Source of the DNA: Pogonophryne albipinna
Taxonomy: Eukaryota; Chordata; Actinopteri; Perciformes; Artedidraconidae
NCBI GenBank assembly: GCA_028583405.1
Contig: CM053243.1
Span: 34,251,420-34,315,419 of the forward strand
Length of the DNA stretch: 64,000 bases
Reading direction: 5' to 3'
Shown here: positions 25,644-38,190 of the stretch, in pieces
Numbering within the stretch: the stretch's first letter is position 1
How the letters are laid out: the number at the start of each line of letters is the position of its first letter
Notes under the pieces: model-generated
What the model was told of the DNA's origin: nothing
Seen by the model: only the letters and a program-made list of their open reading frames with translations
The model's database searches: none
Position numbers and translations under genes: made by a program

Positions 25644-28408
25644 CCGCAGCCTCTGATTACCAATGTGGAACACATCTATTCTTCTATTTCGACAATGTAT
25701 ACCTGAGAGGAGCGATACGACATATATCCAGGTCATGAAAACTTTAACTTCTGCTGCGCAAGCACCAGGTGTCTTGTACTGTAGGTCTTGGAGAAAAGAA
25801 AACTCTGGTTCAGCACAGAAAATGATGCTTCTGCTTTTCTTGGAGCAGCAACAGCAGCTTTTCTTGGAATAAACAGAGAGAGACCTGGGCAGTTAGCATA
25901 AGCACGTGACTGAAGAGAAACAAATAAGAATTCCACCTACAGACAATCAAATCACATACATTCAAATGACTATCTGGGGAGTGATGGAGATTGGCACTGG
26001 CTTCCAAAGATAGAAGCACTTAAGGCATAAGGGGACACTGATAAAACAGATCTTCTCCCTTTAGTTTTTTGGGACAAAGCAATGATCATTTATCAACAAA
26101 GCTGCCGCCCTTGATAACATGAAGAAAAAATCTCATCACATTAAGACACAGCAAGTGTTTCCTGAACAGCTTCAAGTGAATGCTGTGTCAACAAAAAGCT
26201 GTATTCTATTAACAGCGTTACTTTGTCTCTGTCTTTGGCCCATTTACCATTTTCCGTATATAGAAAGAAATACAGCAGTTTGTGTATGGCGGCATCATTT
26301 GGATCTACATTATCGACCATGTACCACTACAGAAATGTCAGGTGTAACATTTATCCCAAATCCTGACTTCTTGAGTCCTTGCCCTTGGGAGAGTCTTGCA
26401 GAATGTTCTCTACAGATCTGTACCAATTTGAACCATTTAATTGTTTTGATGTGATATGGAACTCGGCCTATATAAACATCACAACCCTACTTGACCAACC
26501 CGCCATTTGGTTTCAAATCTGCAGATTCATTTAATTGGTCTGTAAAGGGTCTGTTATTCTGAACATGACATTTACTTGATGTACTTGATGTTCAGCAATC
26601 AAGATTAAATACCCGCAACAGATGCCTCACGTTGGAATAGCTGGTACCAGAAAATGTTTGTCATTTTTCTTTAAAAAAATGATTGAATTGTCAAAACAGT
26701 TGCATACTATTTTATCTATCGATTAATTAAGATTACATCTCTAGTGTGCACCTTCTATTGGAACATCCAATGAAAGATCTCCTGCTTAAGATCCCATAAT
26801 TAAACCCTTTTGCATATGGATATCGATGCTGTATACTGGAGTTCTTGTTGTACGTTGCTCACTCCTTTTAGAACGATGTGGAGAAACAAAAGCATTTATC
26901 TCAAAAGCCAATCAATGTTCAAGTTTGTACCAGTTAACGTTTACGTATTAACAAACGCTTTTATCCCTCACAGTCATTTCATTCGGCGTGAAATGTCGCT
27001 TCAATGAACATATCCGGTCTTGTGTCACGATCTTAAGTGGATGAAACGACTAGCTGATGACTGAATGGAAGAAAGGGGGAAAGCGACAGATGTTGGCTGA
27101 AGTCGCTGTTGCTCCTCTTTCTCTGCCCTGGTGTAAAAGTGGCTGTTCATCCCCTGAATACAGATGGCATTACACAAGCAATCCTCTGAACGGCTGAGAC
27201 ACGCTAACATGCTGCTCTCTGGAATGGCCTGCTTCTATCTCCAGCGCTTTTGAAAAGCCAAACACCTTTGTTAATCTCACAGCCGAGAGCCTCAGTTTAG
27301 GAAGCGGATCATTTTACCTTTTACCCACACTTGGTTCCCCGGAAAATGTCTATTACGACTGTCTGTGATGTCGGCGAGAAGAGGGGACAAGCAGTAGTAA
27401 ATTGGAGCGACTCTCTTAGCCTGCCTGATGGTAGAGTCTCCAGTGAAGAATCAATGTGTAATGGAAAATATTGCTTCAATGCACAATTATCTTAATAAAA
27501 TGGAATTTTGGCGTGGCGTCTCTCCTCTGGTCCCCTCCCTCGTGGCTTGATGGGAGATTGGCCTGAACGTATTACAATCAACCTTGAACACCGTAGGGGA
27601 CAGTAAGGAAAGGAGCCCGTAAGATTTTCAATAATTAAATTATCCTTCCTGTTGAACATATCCAAAGTCCACTGCCAGATTCTCTTTCTCCCCAGACTCT
27701 GATAGTTTAGGTTCATGTTTCTCAGATCATTACTCATGTTTCTCTCAACACTATGTATACAGTGTTACTCTAGAGAGCAGCACACGGGTATGCTACTACT
27801 TTATAATTCATTATATTCAACATGCTAAGTGAGGTGTTATACATTGTTACATCATGCAGGTTAAGTCAACTGCAGACCCGGTTTACATGTGTTTATGATT
27901 TCAACTGTGCAACTCGACAAAGATCAGGTGCAAATTGGTTTGAGACTCATTGGATTAGTTGCAAAGGAAAACTATGACACCTGTAAAAGCGTTTTTTTGC
28001 TCACTACCTTTTTTTACTTTTCCTTACACACTATTTTATTTAAATCTACATTTTAATTCAAAATGACCCATGTAGGTCAAGTAGGTCACATATTTAGCAG
28101 TCTGTAGCTCATTACACCGCGCTTCAAAGAGAAGACATGTTGCAGGTGATAGTCTGAGCCCGTGGAAGTGTGTACCCAGCACTGTTGACCAACAGTTTGT
28201 ATGTTTGCTATGTGCTGTTGGTGAAATAAATATAATATAAATGTACTTCTGTCACATTGTGAAATGTGTAATAACAGCAAAAGGGGTGTAAAAGAAAAAC
28301 AATTAGGCTTCATTCACTTTTACAATGCAAATGTATGGATTGGAATAAAAAAAAAACACAAGCGAATGTAGCTATGCAAAACCAGATATCTTGGAGTCTA
28401 TTTTGATT
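25644..28408. other. Non-coding stretch
   Basis: No supported gene or element. The block around 27230-27480 is less AT-rich and less repetitive than its surroundings, and could be a conserved non-coding element, but that cannot be judged from one species. Confidence 0.45.
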
Positions 28409-28411
28409 TAA

Positions 28412-29459
28412 AGGCCCTGACACACCAAGCCGATTTCGGCCGTCGATGAGTGTCCTGTCGCCCTACTCAGATTGGTGTGTCCCGCGTGTCTTTTCGGCCG
28501 TGCTGACACCTTCCGCCCCCGATTCGACATGTTGAATCGGGGGCGGAATGTGTCAGCACGAGGCTGTCGGCAAAATAAATCACTCTGATTGGCTGTTCAG
28601 CTTAGCGAATCAGTGCATGAGAAGTGAAACGGAAGTGAAGAAGGCTATTATTTTTCATTTTCATCTCACCTGGACGCAATAATTCATTTTACATCATGGC
28701 GATCTGGAATGAAGAAACCGAAGACCAACTCAGTTGCCACGTAATATGCTGCCACACTTCCTGCATGAGGTGGACAATAGCTTCTTCAAGTATTTAACGG
28801 ACAGGAACCTGGACGATGTGGCTATTTTTTAATTTATTGTAGGCCTACTACTTACTATTTTTATCTTATTGTATTTTAGTCAATTGTTTACATTGTACAG
28901 TTCTACATTTGCTAATAAACCACTTTTTACCGCTACTGCAAAACACAAAACTTTATTTCGTACCTTCATACTATAGCCATTAGATAACACAGCATTAGAA
29001 TGAGGATACAATTAGCTATACTACAATAAAAGTCAGAAGACAGATGTACATGATGATACATCATTTGCCTGTCAGTGTTATGATGTTGTATATTAATATA
29101 ATCTTGGATTATAATTACTGATGCATAGAATGTGGTAGTCAGCAGTACTTTAAGGTTGCCAGCCACAATGCTTGAATAGTTTATTTCTGCTTCAGAGAGC
29201 TGAAGTTTGTATATATCACGCAGTCTGTCTTCCGGTTGCCTCTTTTGAATGACGAATACACACTACCGGCACCTGCTGGTAAGGAGAGTTATTGCCACTC
29301 ACACATGCGCAGTTCGTACATGCTACTTGGCCGTCGGCTGAAGTCTTTGCGGTGTGCTCCAGTGCGACTGTTGGCCAAGACGCAGGAGACGTGAGGCGAC
29401 ACAACAGTCGTGTTCCGTCGGGACGTGTTCTTTGGTATCAGCTTGGTGTGTCTGGGCCT
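28412..29459. mobile_element. PIF/Harbinger-like DNA transposon, non-autonomous
   Basis: Terminal inverted repeats AGGCCCTGACACACCAAGC (left) and AGGCCCAGACACACCAAGC (right, reverse complement), one mismatch in 19. They are flanked by TAA at 28409-28411 and 29460-29462, the 3-bp duplication expected of Harbinger elements. At 1048 bp it lacks a transposase. A short frame from about 28697 (MAIWNEETEDQL), and a piece reading FLHEVDNSFFKYLTDRNLDD that ends in a stop near 28830, may be remnants of an element-encoded protein with the middle deleted. The superfamily call rests on ends and target site. Confidence 0.82.
28500..28559. repeat. Near-perfect 26-bp hairpin inside the Harbinger-like element
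   Basis: Arms 28500-28525 and 28534-28559 are reverse complements with one mismatch, around an 8-base loop. The arms hold the GC-rich core TTCCGCCCCCGATTC. It lies about 90 bases inside the left terminus. Confidence 0.93.
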
Positions 29460-29462
29460 TAA

Positions 29463-32400
29463 GACTAAGGTCTGAAAAACACTTACTGAAACCGATTCAA
29501 ATAGAAGACGGACCATTTTAGAAGGGAAAATAACTTGTGCAAAGTGACTTACAATAACGTCTTTCTATCAAAATGTAGACCAAGGCCATGATCAATGTCT
29601 TTATACTCTGCTAATACGACAACGTTGTAAGGCCATAGGTTTATCTTTTTGTATCTGCGTTTCAACAAGATCGTCAGAGTTGTGACTCTGCATGTGTCAT
29701 GTCAACTTCTGGAGAATCACCAATTTAAAACATTTCTTAACATCACATCAACATACTATAGTTATTTAAGTTATGAATCTGCAATTTTAGTAGAAGAAAA
29801 TGGCCTGTCAAAAAAAAAGTTGGAAGTTAGTAGTAGGCTACACTTGTTATATATTCATGCAAAATAGTAACAATCAGTCAATACGTTTTGCTGCTCAACT
29901 TGTAGTTACAGGTCAAACCTAATTCCTACTCTTATATCTAATCTTTACACTACATTTAAAGCAAAGTTCAATTCAAAAAGTCTCAGTCCTTTTGATTTAA
30001 CCATTACAAAGCAGGGGCCAGTCAGGAACCAGTGCATGGGGCAACCTGCAGTTCAGATGAAGCGCCTTGGTTAAGGGCAAAGTCAAGGGCATTTGTAGCA
30101 ATCATGACTTTTGGTCTGGTAGGAATCCTGAGTGAACCGTGGTTTGAGCTTGGATCCCAGGATCTTGTTGCTGCGAGATGACAGTGGGGCTATTTATCCA
30201 CCTCAGTCTGACCCAGAATCTGATTTGATGCATAGTGTCAGCGCTCAAGAACAGCCTCAATGTTTTTCCTATATTTTTTTATTTGCATGATCACTGACTC
30301 AGGTTGAGAAGTGTGTTGGCTCAGTCAGGTGTAGGAAGGTTTCATGTTGATGTCTGAGTGCAGCAGAGAGCTGCCAATCATTCACTGAAACAACCCACTT
30401 GACAAAACACTTGTATGAAGATAATGCCTATTGATCACCATGAGTGAGGCAAAATTGTGGGCCATGCTGGGATCCACTTTGAGGTAAACAAACCACAACA
30501 GTGGGACAACACAAAACACAAAAGCAATTGAGGTGACTGACTGGAAGTCTGCATCCAGCATAGAGATGTGTCAGTAATTGCACTGGTGCAATTATTTCCT
30601 GTAGGGCTCATTTTAAAAGGAGATTCTTGAAGGATTGAAAAGGTGGATGATTCATTTGGTGAGAAGTCAAATTATTACTTGAGGTATGAAATTATATTGA
30701 GTACTATCATGGCATCGTTTTCATCGCCATTACCAAATATTAATGTATAACACTCACCAGTAATCTCACTCATTTGATCAGTAACCACATGGTCTTTTTC
30801 ATTTGCAGTCAGTTTTAGTCAAAGCCTTTGTTGAAATAGGTTTAGGTGTACAAAGTCATTGGATTGAGATGGTGACCTTCAGATTAGGGATCAACTCTGG
30901 AATACACAATATGTGGATAATGTGGATCACCTGATGTGCTGTAAATCCACACCATTACGGTAATTGACCAAACGCATTGTAATTACACAAAAAATATTCA
31001 TTCCCATTTGGCTAATGTAAGTGCTTTTAAGTCAAATGTAATTTCTGTCAGATTTGAGCAGCAGACTGAATTCATTATGGGCGACAGTGTTGTTCTTTTT
31101 TTCGGGGAGTATATCGAATGTAACAGGGATTTGTTTTTCTTTCTTTTGGCCCCATAGGATATGTCTTAGCTGTGCATGTAATATGATTGTTATGGCTATC
31201 TCTCTCATGGCAGGTTTGAAGGTTAACACGGTTTTCCTACACTGTTTACACACACTATCCCACACTCACACACAGTCAGTTACACATGTCCAGGTGTCTC
31301 ATGGGACCTCCTTGCAGTGCCTCACTTTTCTCTGGATGTGCTCAAACAGAATATACGAGCTGGAGGGCTTGGAACAGGGCCAGGCTCGTCTACTGGATTT
31401 TGGGTCATAAATGCGGCCCCTGCCCAAGGACTGCAGGGCCTTTTAAAACAGGGCTCAGCTTGATTGGACACACTTCTGTTGCTCCGTCCCGACTGCGCGC
31501 ACGCCAGCTGATCAGAGAGCAGAACAAAGCCGGTCTCTTACAAGCCTGTCGGTTCTCGACCTCGCATGCAGTAAACAGAATGGAATCTATTTTCTATTTT
31601 TTAAAGAATGCCCTCGCTTCACCACTGCTTGTACACAGTGGTAACTGCGGAAGGACAGGCGGCTGGGAATTGTGTACCAAAATAAATATGGGATGCATTC
31701 AGTAACTCTTTCAACAGGGACCAAATCATCAGCATCAGTGGGGTAGGAAAAGTGTCGAAAAGTTAGGTTTATGAGTCCCTATGCATTGTGCATACAGCCT
31801 TGCTCACGCTGGTGTTTTGAACGTCTAATTTGTTCATGAATAATAAAACATGAACTATTTGGCTCATGAATATGAAATAGATGGAACCAGAGGCTCTCCC
31901 CATAATCAACAGTCGACACACACAGTCCGTCGTCAGCTCTTTAGCTCTGCAGCAGCATTTCTTCTAGAGCATTTAGCCAACCACAGCCGATCATAGCCTT
32001 AGCGGAGCCTCAGTGTTGGTACAAACTGTCCGTGAATAATGTGTGAATACAGCGTCTTTCGCCGCCAAGGATATTTCAGTAGATCACAGGCGTTCTCTTT
32101 TTCCGTCTGTGTCTCTTTCCCCTCTCTCTCATCTTCATGCACAGACAAACGGTGTTTACTGTGTGACAGCCCTAATTCCCTAGAACTCCAACTTTGTCTC
32201 ACATGGAGAGAAAAATATGACTGTAATGTTTTATTTACTGCTGTTGGATAAACAGCGTGCTCACTGTCGAAGCAATAGTGAAGCATGATGCGGAGCTAAA
32301 CAGCTAATGCACCAACAATCTCTGCCCATCAGTTTACCCTGCCTTAAGCCGCATGGCTCTGCTCCAACATGGCCATATGCCCCTTAGCCTAGCTGCTCCA

Positions 32401-32585
32401 CGCTTTGTTGAATGACTCACGGTACAGAGTCCACATATCATCACTACCGAGAAGGAGAGAACACGACTGGGGGAGGATGGTGGACAAACGAGTGGATGTT
32501 GATGCATTTCTGGCTCAAGGCATCGTTTCAATTAAACGCCTGTTGACTATCTGCGATAAACTGATCAGTCATGTTGTATACAAAT
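29463..32585. other. Non-coding stretch
   Basis: Mostly AT-rich with no supported gene. A more GC-rich patch at about 31310-31560 carries a 139-codon open frame (31286-31705) without recognisable domains, near chance length. Confidence 0.45.
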
Positions 32586-33164
32586 TAGTGTTGTCGCGAT
32601 ACCAACATTTTGGTTTCGATACCGATACCAAGTCAAGAATTGCGATTCCGATTCTTTTTCGATACTTTTCTTAAAAAAAGGGAAACAGTCTTAAATGTAA
32701 TTATTGTGCTTTATTTCACACCAGAACCATAACACACACTTTTAAACAATGAGAACAATAAATTAAATAAATGACTAGAATTTGTATTAAATACAATTAA
32801 GCATCATATATAAACAACTTTTTTGTTTTTCGCTTCTGGCGTCTTTTTTGTCAACTCCCACTTGCAGCCACTTGCAGCCATGCTTCTCGTTTTCTCACAT
32901 GCTCTGGCAGCTAGCGCGTGCACGAGAGAGGGGAGGGACTTAGAGCGTGCTTGAGAGGGGAGGGACTGCAGGCACGGCTGCAGTGCAGGGAGTGGAAGCA
33001 GAGCGCTGAACACACACGGCTCTTATTAAAACAGCGCTTTCTCACCGGAGTACTTTTCCCCGTCATTCGTAAAGTACCGATACTAATGAAACGGAGGAAT
33101 CGTACCGTTTTTAACGGCAGGGTATCGCGGTACCTTTCAAGTATCGGTACACCGTGCAACACTA
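32586..33164. mobile_element. Short terminal-inverted-repeat element of unclear superfamily
   Basis: Ends are TAGTGTTGTCGCGATACC on the left and, as reverse complement, TAGTGTTGCACGGTGTACC on the right. GATACC or GTACCG motifs repeat inside both ends (GGTTTCGATACCGATACC; GTATCGCGGTACC). No transposase frame is present, so it is non-autonomous. The outermost TA at each end could be the target duplication. An 8-bp hAT-type duplication is not visible, so I leave the superfamily open. Confidence 0.65.
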
Positions 33165-33591
33165 AATTACAAATGCAACCTAACTTGTGATTTTTTCAAT
33201 CATATATGCCATTAAAAATGATAAGTGTACTGTAATTGAAAATATGCATTTTAGCAGGAAACACCATTTTTTGTATCTTATATGACTGAATTATTTTGGA
33301 TTTTTGGTCAGTTAGTTGGACAAAGCAAGCTATTTGAGGTTGCCAATCGGGGTTGTTGCAGCCATGGTTGGTCAATGCTTTATTAAGAATGCATTATAAC
33401 AATATGATTTTACATTTAGATGAGTTCTATGCTTTAGTTCATCTGATAAGGTACGTACTCCACTTTGGGTTGGGATAAACTCTTTCTGCTTCAAAAGCAT
33501 TTATTTTAGACCCATTATATTGAAACAACAATACATGGCATGTGTATTGGGAAACTAAAGTTTTTTTTTCATCTATTCAGAGAATGAAAAG

Positions 33592-34235
33592 TTTGAGGCA
33601 AAGCTCTTCAAAAGGCACCTATACTAGGTTTGAACTTTACACATCAAATAGCACAATACACATATAACTCTCTTTGGTGTAGGTTAGACTCTGCTGTGTT
33701 GTTGTTTGGAAGCAACCTGTTAATGGATGGCTTACAGTATATATTCCCTGTGTAGCAAATATAAGCTGCCTGCAGTCTTTGTAAAGCTTTAATCATTTGG
33801 AACTCTCACAGCACTGTCAAGCAAGAAAAAAAAGATCATGGGAAGGTGTTTTTGTCTGGAATGGCTAATCATTGTTCTCATCATCTCTTGCGTCATTCTG
33901 AGATCGACTTATGTGGATTTTACTATTTTGAGACACACATGTTCCCGTAAGGATGACTCAAAACACCTTGATCCTTTTTCCGACAAATAATTCAATTTGT
34001 CCAACATTTTTGTTGGTTTATGACTAAATACCTGCATCCCATTAGCCTACTTTGTATGCTGGGCTAATTAGCAAATGTTGAGCATAGTAAGCATTGTGCA
34101 AAGTACAGTAAACATCTCCATGTGCATTGTCATAATGAGCATGTTAGAATGCTGACTTAAGCATTTAACACAAAGCATCACTGTACGTTTACCTGCAGCC
34201 TCACAGAGCTGCACGGTCAAATGTTTCAGTTACTT
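33592..34235 (+). repeat. Diverged fish interspersed repeat, copy 1
   Basis: Shares ordered blocks with 36176-36905: TTTGAGGCAAAGCTCTTC, GGTTTGAACTT, TGGATGGCTTA, CATGTGCATTGTCAT (copy 2 CATGTGGATTGTCAT), TAACACAAAGCA and CCTCACAGAGCTGC. The second half (GCATGTTAGAATGCTGAC, AGCATTTAACACAAAGC) belongs to a family abundant in perch-like fishes. Copies are separated by many substitutions and indels. Confidence 0.65.
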
Positions 34236-36175
34236 CAAATTCACAAAAGACTGAAGAGAACCTGTGAAGGCTTTTTGGGTTGAGATAAACTCTGTCAAAC
34301 CCATTATCTCAATGAAACACTACACGGCCGTCAAGCTAAAAACAAGGTTGTTTTTGAGTGTTTTTTCAAGCAGCGCTACTGTCTCATTTTATTAACCGGC
34401 CCTTTTTTGTTAGTCATTTTCATTACCAGGGTATGAATGAGCTAAAGACTGGGGACTCCCCTCACTTGGTGTCAGTATTCCCTGCCTGGATAAAGTCCAA
34501 GCAGCAGGTGCTAGTTAGACAAGCTTGCAAAATGTCGCTTCAGCTTTGAAACATTACGCGCAAAAGCTGATTGAGCTTCAGGTGTGAATAATAATTGAGT
34601 CAGAAGTTTGATGATTGAAGGGCTTCAAAACACGGCTGTAGCTAATGATTATATTCATTATTGAGTCATTTAATTAGTTCCTTGATGAATAAATTACTTG
34701 TTGTGTTTAATGCCAGAAAATAGTGAAGAAGGTGACATCTCAAACATACGTATATAAGAAGCTATCAGACCTAGAAGTTACTTAAAGGACTGATTATAAT
34801 AATTCTGAAACCACAATTTTTGATGTACATTATGTGCTGTGATCTGGAGATGTCTGAGATTTCTGAAAACACCCAGTCAATTGGAGATGGATAGAATTTC
34901 CTTTTTGGGAAGAAAAGAAACCTCAATCACAATGTGTATTTCCAGAAAAACTTTCTAGAAAGCCTTCACATGTAACATATAACTATCATCCAACAGATAA
35001 TATCTTTCTGGCTAATTATTGGCACATTTGCAGCCTATAACATTTAATATATTTTTGTTATTTTTGAGACAGAATTTGGTGAAAAAAAAATATTGAAATA
35101 TATTGAAGAGCTTCAGCTAGGTTTTTTTGCTCCTTAACCTGCGGATCAGCTTTTTTTTCTAGGTTTGGCGCCCGATACATACAACATGATATGCGCAAAG
35201 ACTCAATCGGAAGACTCTGATTGGAATTAGCTGCAGAAATGTGAATGGGACATCCCTTTCTCTGGTGATAAATTAAACAACCTACAAGATGGGAATGAGT
35301 AAAATATCAAATTGTGTTGCAAATGTCTTTTGAGTACTCCAGCTGCACTGGATCCTTAGCCCAGGCTTAATGCATTTCACAACAAATACAATGGACTTAG
35401 TATTATTACTGAGCATACAAGACGTGAAGAAAAGCATCGGAAGAGCTTTTCATTTTTCTTTCCCTTTGAATTGTATGTACAAAATGCTTGTGCGGCAAAC
35501 AATGTGGTTCAACAATAATGTATAATACATGGCAACATGGGAACAAGATGTTCGTACAGCCTTTTTCCATCCCAGAAAACGCTGGTTGAGGAAAAGTGTT
35601 GTCATAAAAGGGGAAAAACGTAGCAGAGGCGACTCTGAGCCACACACGAAAGAGGACATCTTGTCAGCCTTACAAGATTCCTCCCTTCTCGGTTTAGCAG
35701 TGTTTGACATGGCGCCAGATATTAGGGTTTCATCTTTGCCAATTAAGCCAATCTAATGTATTCCAGCAACTAGAATCCAAGCTGTTTGCCAAAGAATGAA
35801 CACACTACATATTTTTGTATTTCATTCAATCTAGTAACTCCCTTCATTGTACCATAAATCACTCTCTGTTCCTAGTGCGACATGAAAGGATGTGCATGCA
35901 TTGCTCAAAGTAATGTTAAGATATACTCATCAAAGACATCTGAGCCAGACGAACTGGCAGCAGATAAAATGTATATTATTATGTGAGGAATCGGATAAAT
36001 AGGGTAAAGTTAGAGAGAGGAAGACAGAAAGGGGCGGGGGCATTACACATGAGAGAGATAGAGACTCATCATGACAGTCATCACTTCAGCCATAATCCCT
36101 AATTCTCTAAGGGAATATCTCTGTAAGGCGGAGTAAATTCTAGGCTGATAAGCAGACAATGAGATTTGCCCGGGC
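34236..36175. other. Non-coding stretch
   Basis: AT-rich with no supported gene. The block at about 34275-34350 (GGGTTGAGATAAACTCTGTC, CCCATTATCTCAATGAAAC) resembles 33465-33535, so the repeat pair around it may be more complex than two simple copies. Confidence 0.4.
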
Positions 36176-36905
36176 TTTGAGGCAAAGCTCTTCCAAGGGC
36201 TTGATTTCACCTACACTGGGTTTGAACTTGACTCATCAGATGGCAGAAAACTCTTCTATGGTGTCGGTCAATCTTTGCTGTGTTTTAAAAGAACATAAGC
36301 AAACGCTGTGGGAATGTGTTGGTGGATGGCTTAAAATATAAATTCATCGTGTTGTACATAGAACCTGCGTAATGGAAATGTGTCATTCTCTTTTCTCTGC
36401 TTGCCAAATATCACTTTGATTTTAACCACCAAACGTTGAGTAATGAATAATGTGAGGAAATGTGTTACATTAACGCACATCTTTAAAACGATTTATCTGA
36501 CATTTAAAGTCATTTCAAATCACAATTACTATAACTATTACTCATAACTAAACACCTATATCATATTAATATAGACATATTGTTAATATATATAGTTTTT
36601 GTATTTCTTGAAAAAGTTGCGTTTTCATTTTTGCAATACCTGCTTTTATTCTTACTTAATTAATGGGATGCACCAATAAATTGAGGAACATGATTTGTAT
36701 GTGAAAACCTACTGTGCAATAAACTGGATTATGGTTCTGATACTGTTACCTTGCTAATGAACTAGACAGGTGAACATCATCATGTGGATTGTCATTGCAT
36801 GCAGTATGTTTGCATGTTGACTTTAGTATTTAGCACAAAGCAACACTGTGCTTTCAGGAAGAGCCTCACAGAGCTGCTGGCACGGCTGGAGACCTTTAAT
36901 CTTCT
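36176..36905 (+). repeat. Diverged fish interspersed repeat, copy 2
   Basis: Second copy of the repeat at 33592-34235, in the same orientation and 2.6 kb away. Exact matches include TTTGAGGCAAAGCTCTTC at the start and CCTCACAGAGCTGC at the end. It could be independent insertions or an old duplication; divergence suggests great age either way. Confidence 0.65.
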
Positions 36906-37596
36906 TTGTGTTGAAATGCACAAAATGACTTCTATTATCTGAACATTAATATATCTTGAAAAAGTAGTGTTGGTTTATGTCATACCATAAAACAAATACT
37001 TCCTAATAGTAAAACAAATATGACTACTGCCAAACACTGACGGGTAGAAAATATGCTTTCTTATCTACAGTATATTGTCAGTATGTTATAAACTCTTGCT
37101 AGCTACATATTTTGGCAAGAAACGTACTGTTTTGTAACATATGGACAGATGAGAAATGGTTATGCTGCTGGAGTTTTTAAGTTCCTATTTACTGTATATT
37201 TTAATACTTTCTCTCGCTCTGTGATTCTGGTTATTTGAATCCATTATAACAGCCGTGAAACTGAGCTGCGGTACTTCATGAAGGAACCAGAGATTTCATT
37301 ATGTCTTAGATTAGATGCACCTATTCTTGAGCTTTTGCTCTCAACTGGCTTTGGACATTTCAACAAAAAAGCGTGACCACAGCATGACATGGTATTGGTA
37401 TCGTCAGGCTTGGTTTATCGTATTCCATAATGTTTGCAGTAACTACATTTGTACCAAAACTGTTTAATATTAACCGTATTTTTAACAGGAATCAAATGGT
37501 GACTATTTCAAAAATGAATTTATGTTATTCCATAGGTTGTTTTTTAATGGGTAAGACATCTAAACTAGGCACATTTATGGTCAATTAGGTCACATT

Positions 37597-38190
37597 TTGT
37601 TAGATGTCTGGGTCAATCTTCCCTGCATTTCAGTGACTATACATCGGATCTGCCTGACACTTAAATGGCTTCCGGTAACTGCTAGAATCCACTTCAAGAC
37701 AATGGTACTTGCGTACCATGCTGTGAATGGATCTGGCCCTTCCTACATCCAGGACATGGTTAAACCGTACACCCCAGCACGTGCACTCCGCTCTGCATCA
37801 GCCAAATGGCTCGCTGCACCAGCACTGCGAGGGGGACCCAAGTTCCCATGAGCAAAAACACGTGGGTTTGCTATCCTGGCTCCAAAATGGTGGAATGAGC
37901 TCCCCATTGAAATCAGGACAGCAGAAAGCTTACACACCTTCCGGCGCAGACTGAAAACTCATCTCTTTCGACTCCACTTCGAGCAATAGAATTACTAACA
38001 AAGCACTTATATACTAATAAAGGACTGGCTTATCTAAAGCCAGTTGAGTAGCACTTGAAATGTTTTGGCTCTATGAAACCTGATGTACTTATATGATTCT
38101 GTTTTCTTCAAGTTTGTATCTTCCTGGTCTAATGCACTTATTGTAAGTCGCTTTGGATAAAAGTGTCAGCTAAATGAAATGTAATATAAA
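37597..38190 (+). mobile_element. 3' end of an L2/CR1-like LINE with broken ORF
   Basis: The frame reads LKWLPVTARIHFKTMVLAYH, KPYTPARALRSA and WWNELPIEIRTAESLHTFRR, ending LKTHLFRLHFEQ at TAG 37987-37989. One in-frame TGA near 37849-37851 interrupts it, consistent with C-to-T decay of a CGA codon. The 3' UTR ends in TCGCTTTGGATAAAAGTGTC and AGCTAAATGAAATGTAAT, a very common fish LINE tail. The 5' portion is missing, and the family differs from the LINE at 24.3 kb by its tail. Confidence 0.88.

Noticed and set aside
31286..31705. 139-codon open frame on the plus strand
   Set aside because: Sits in a local GC-rich patch, has no domain, and overlaps another unrelated frame.
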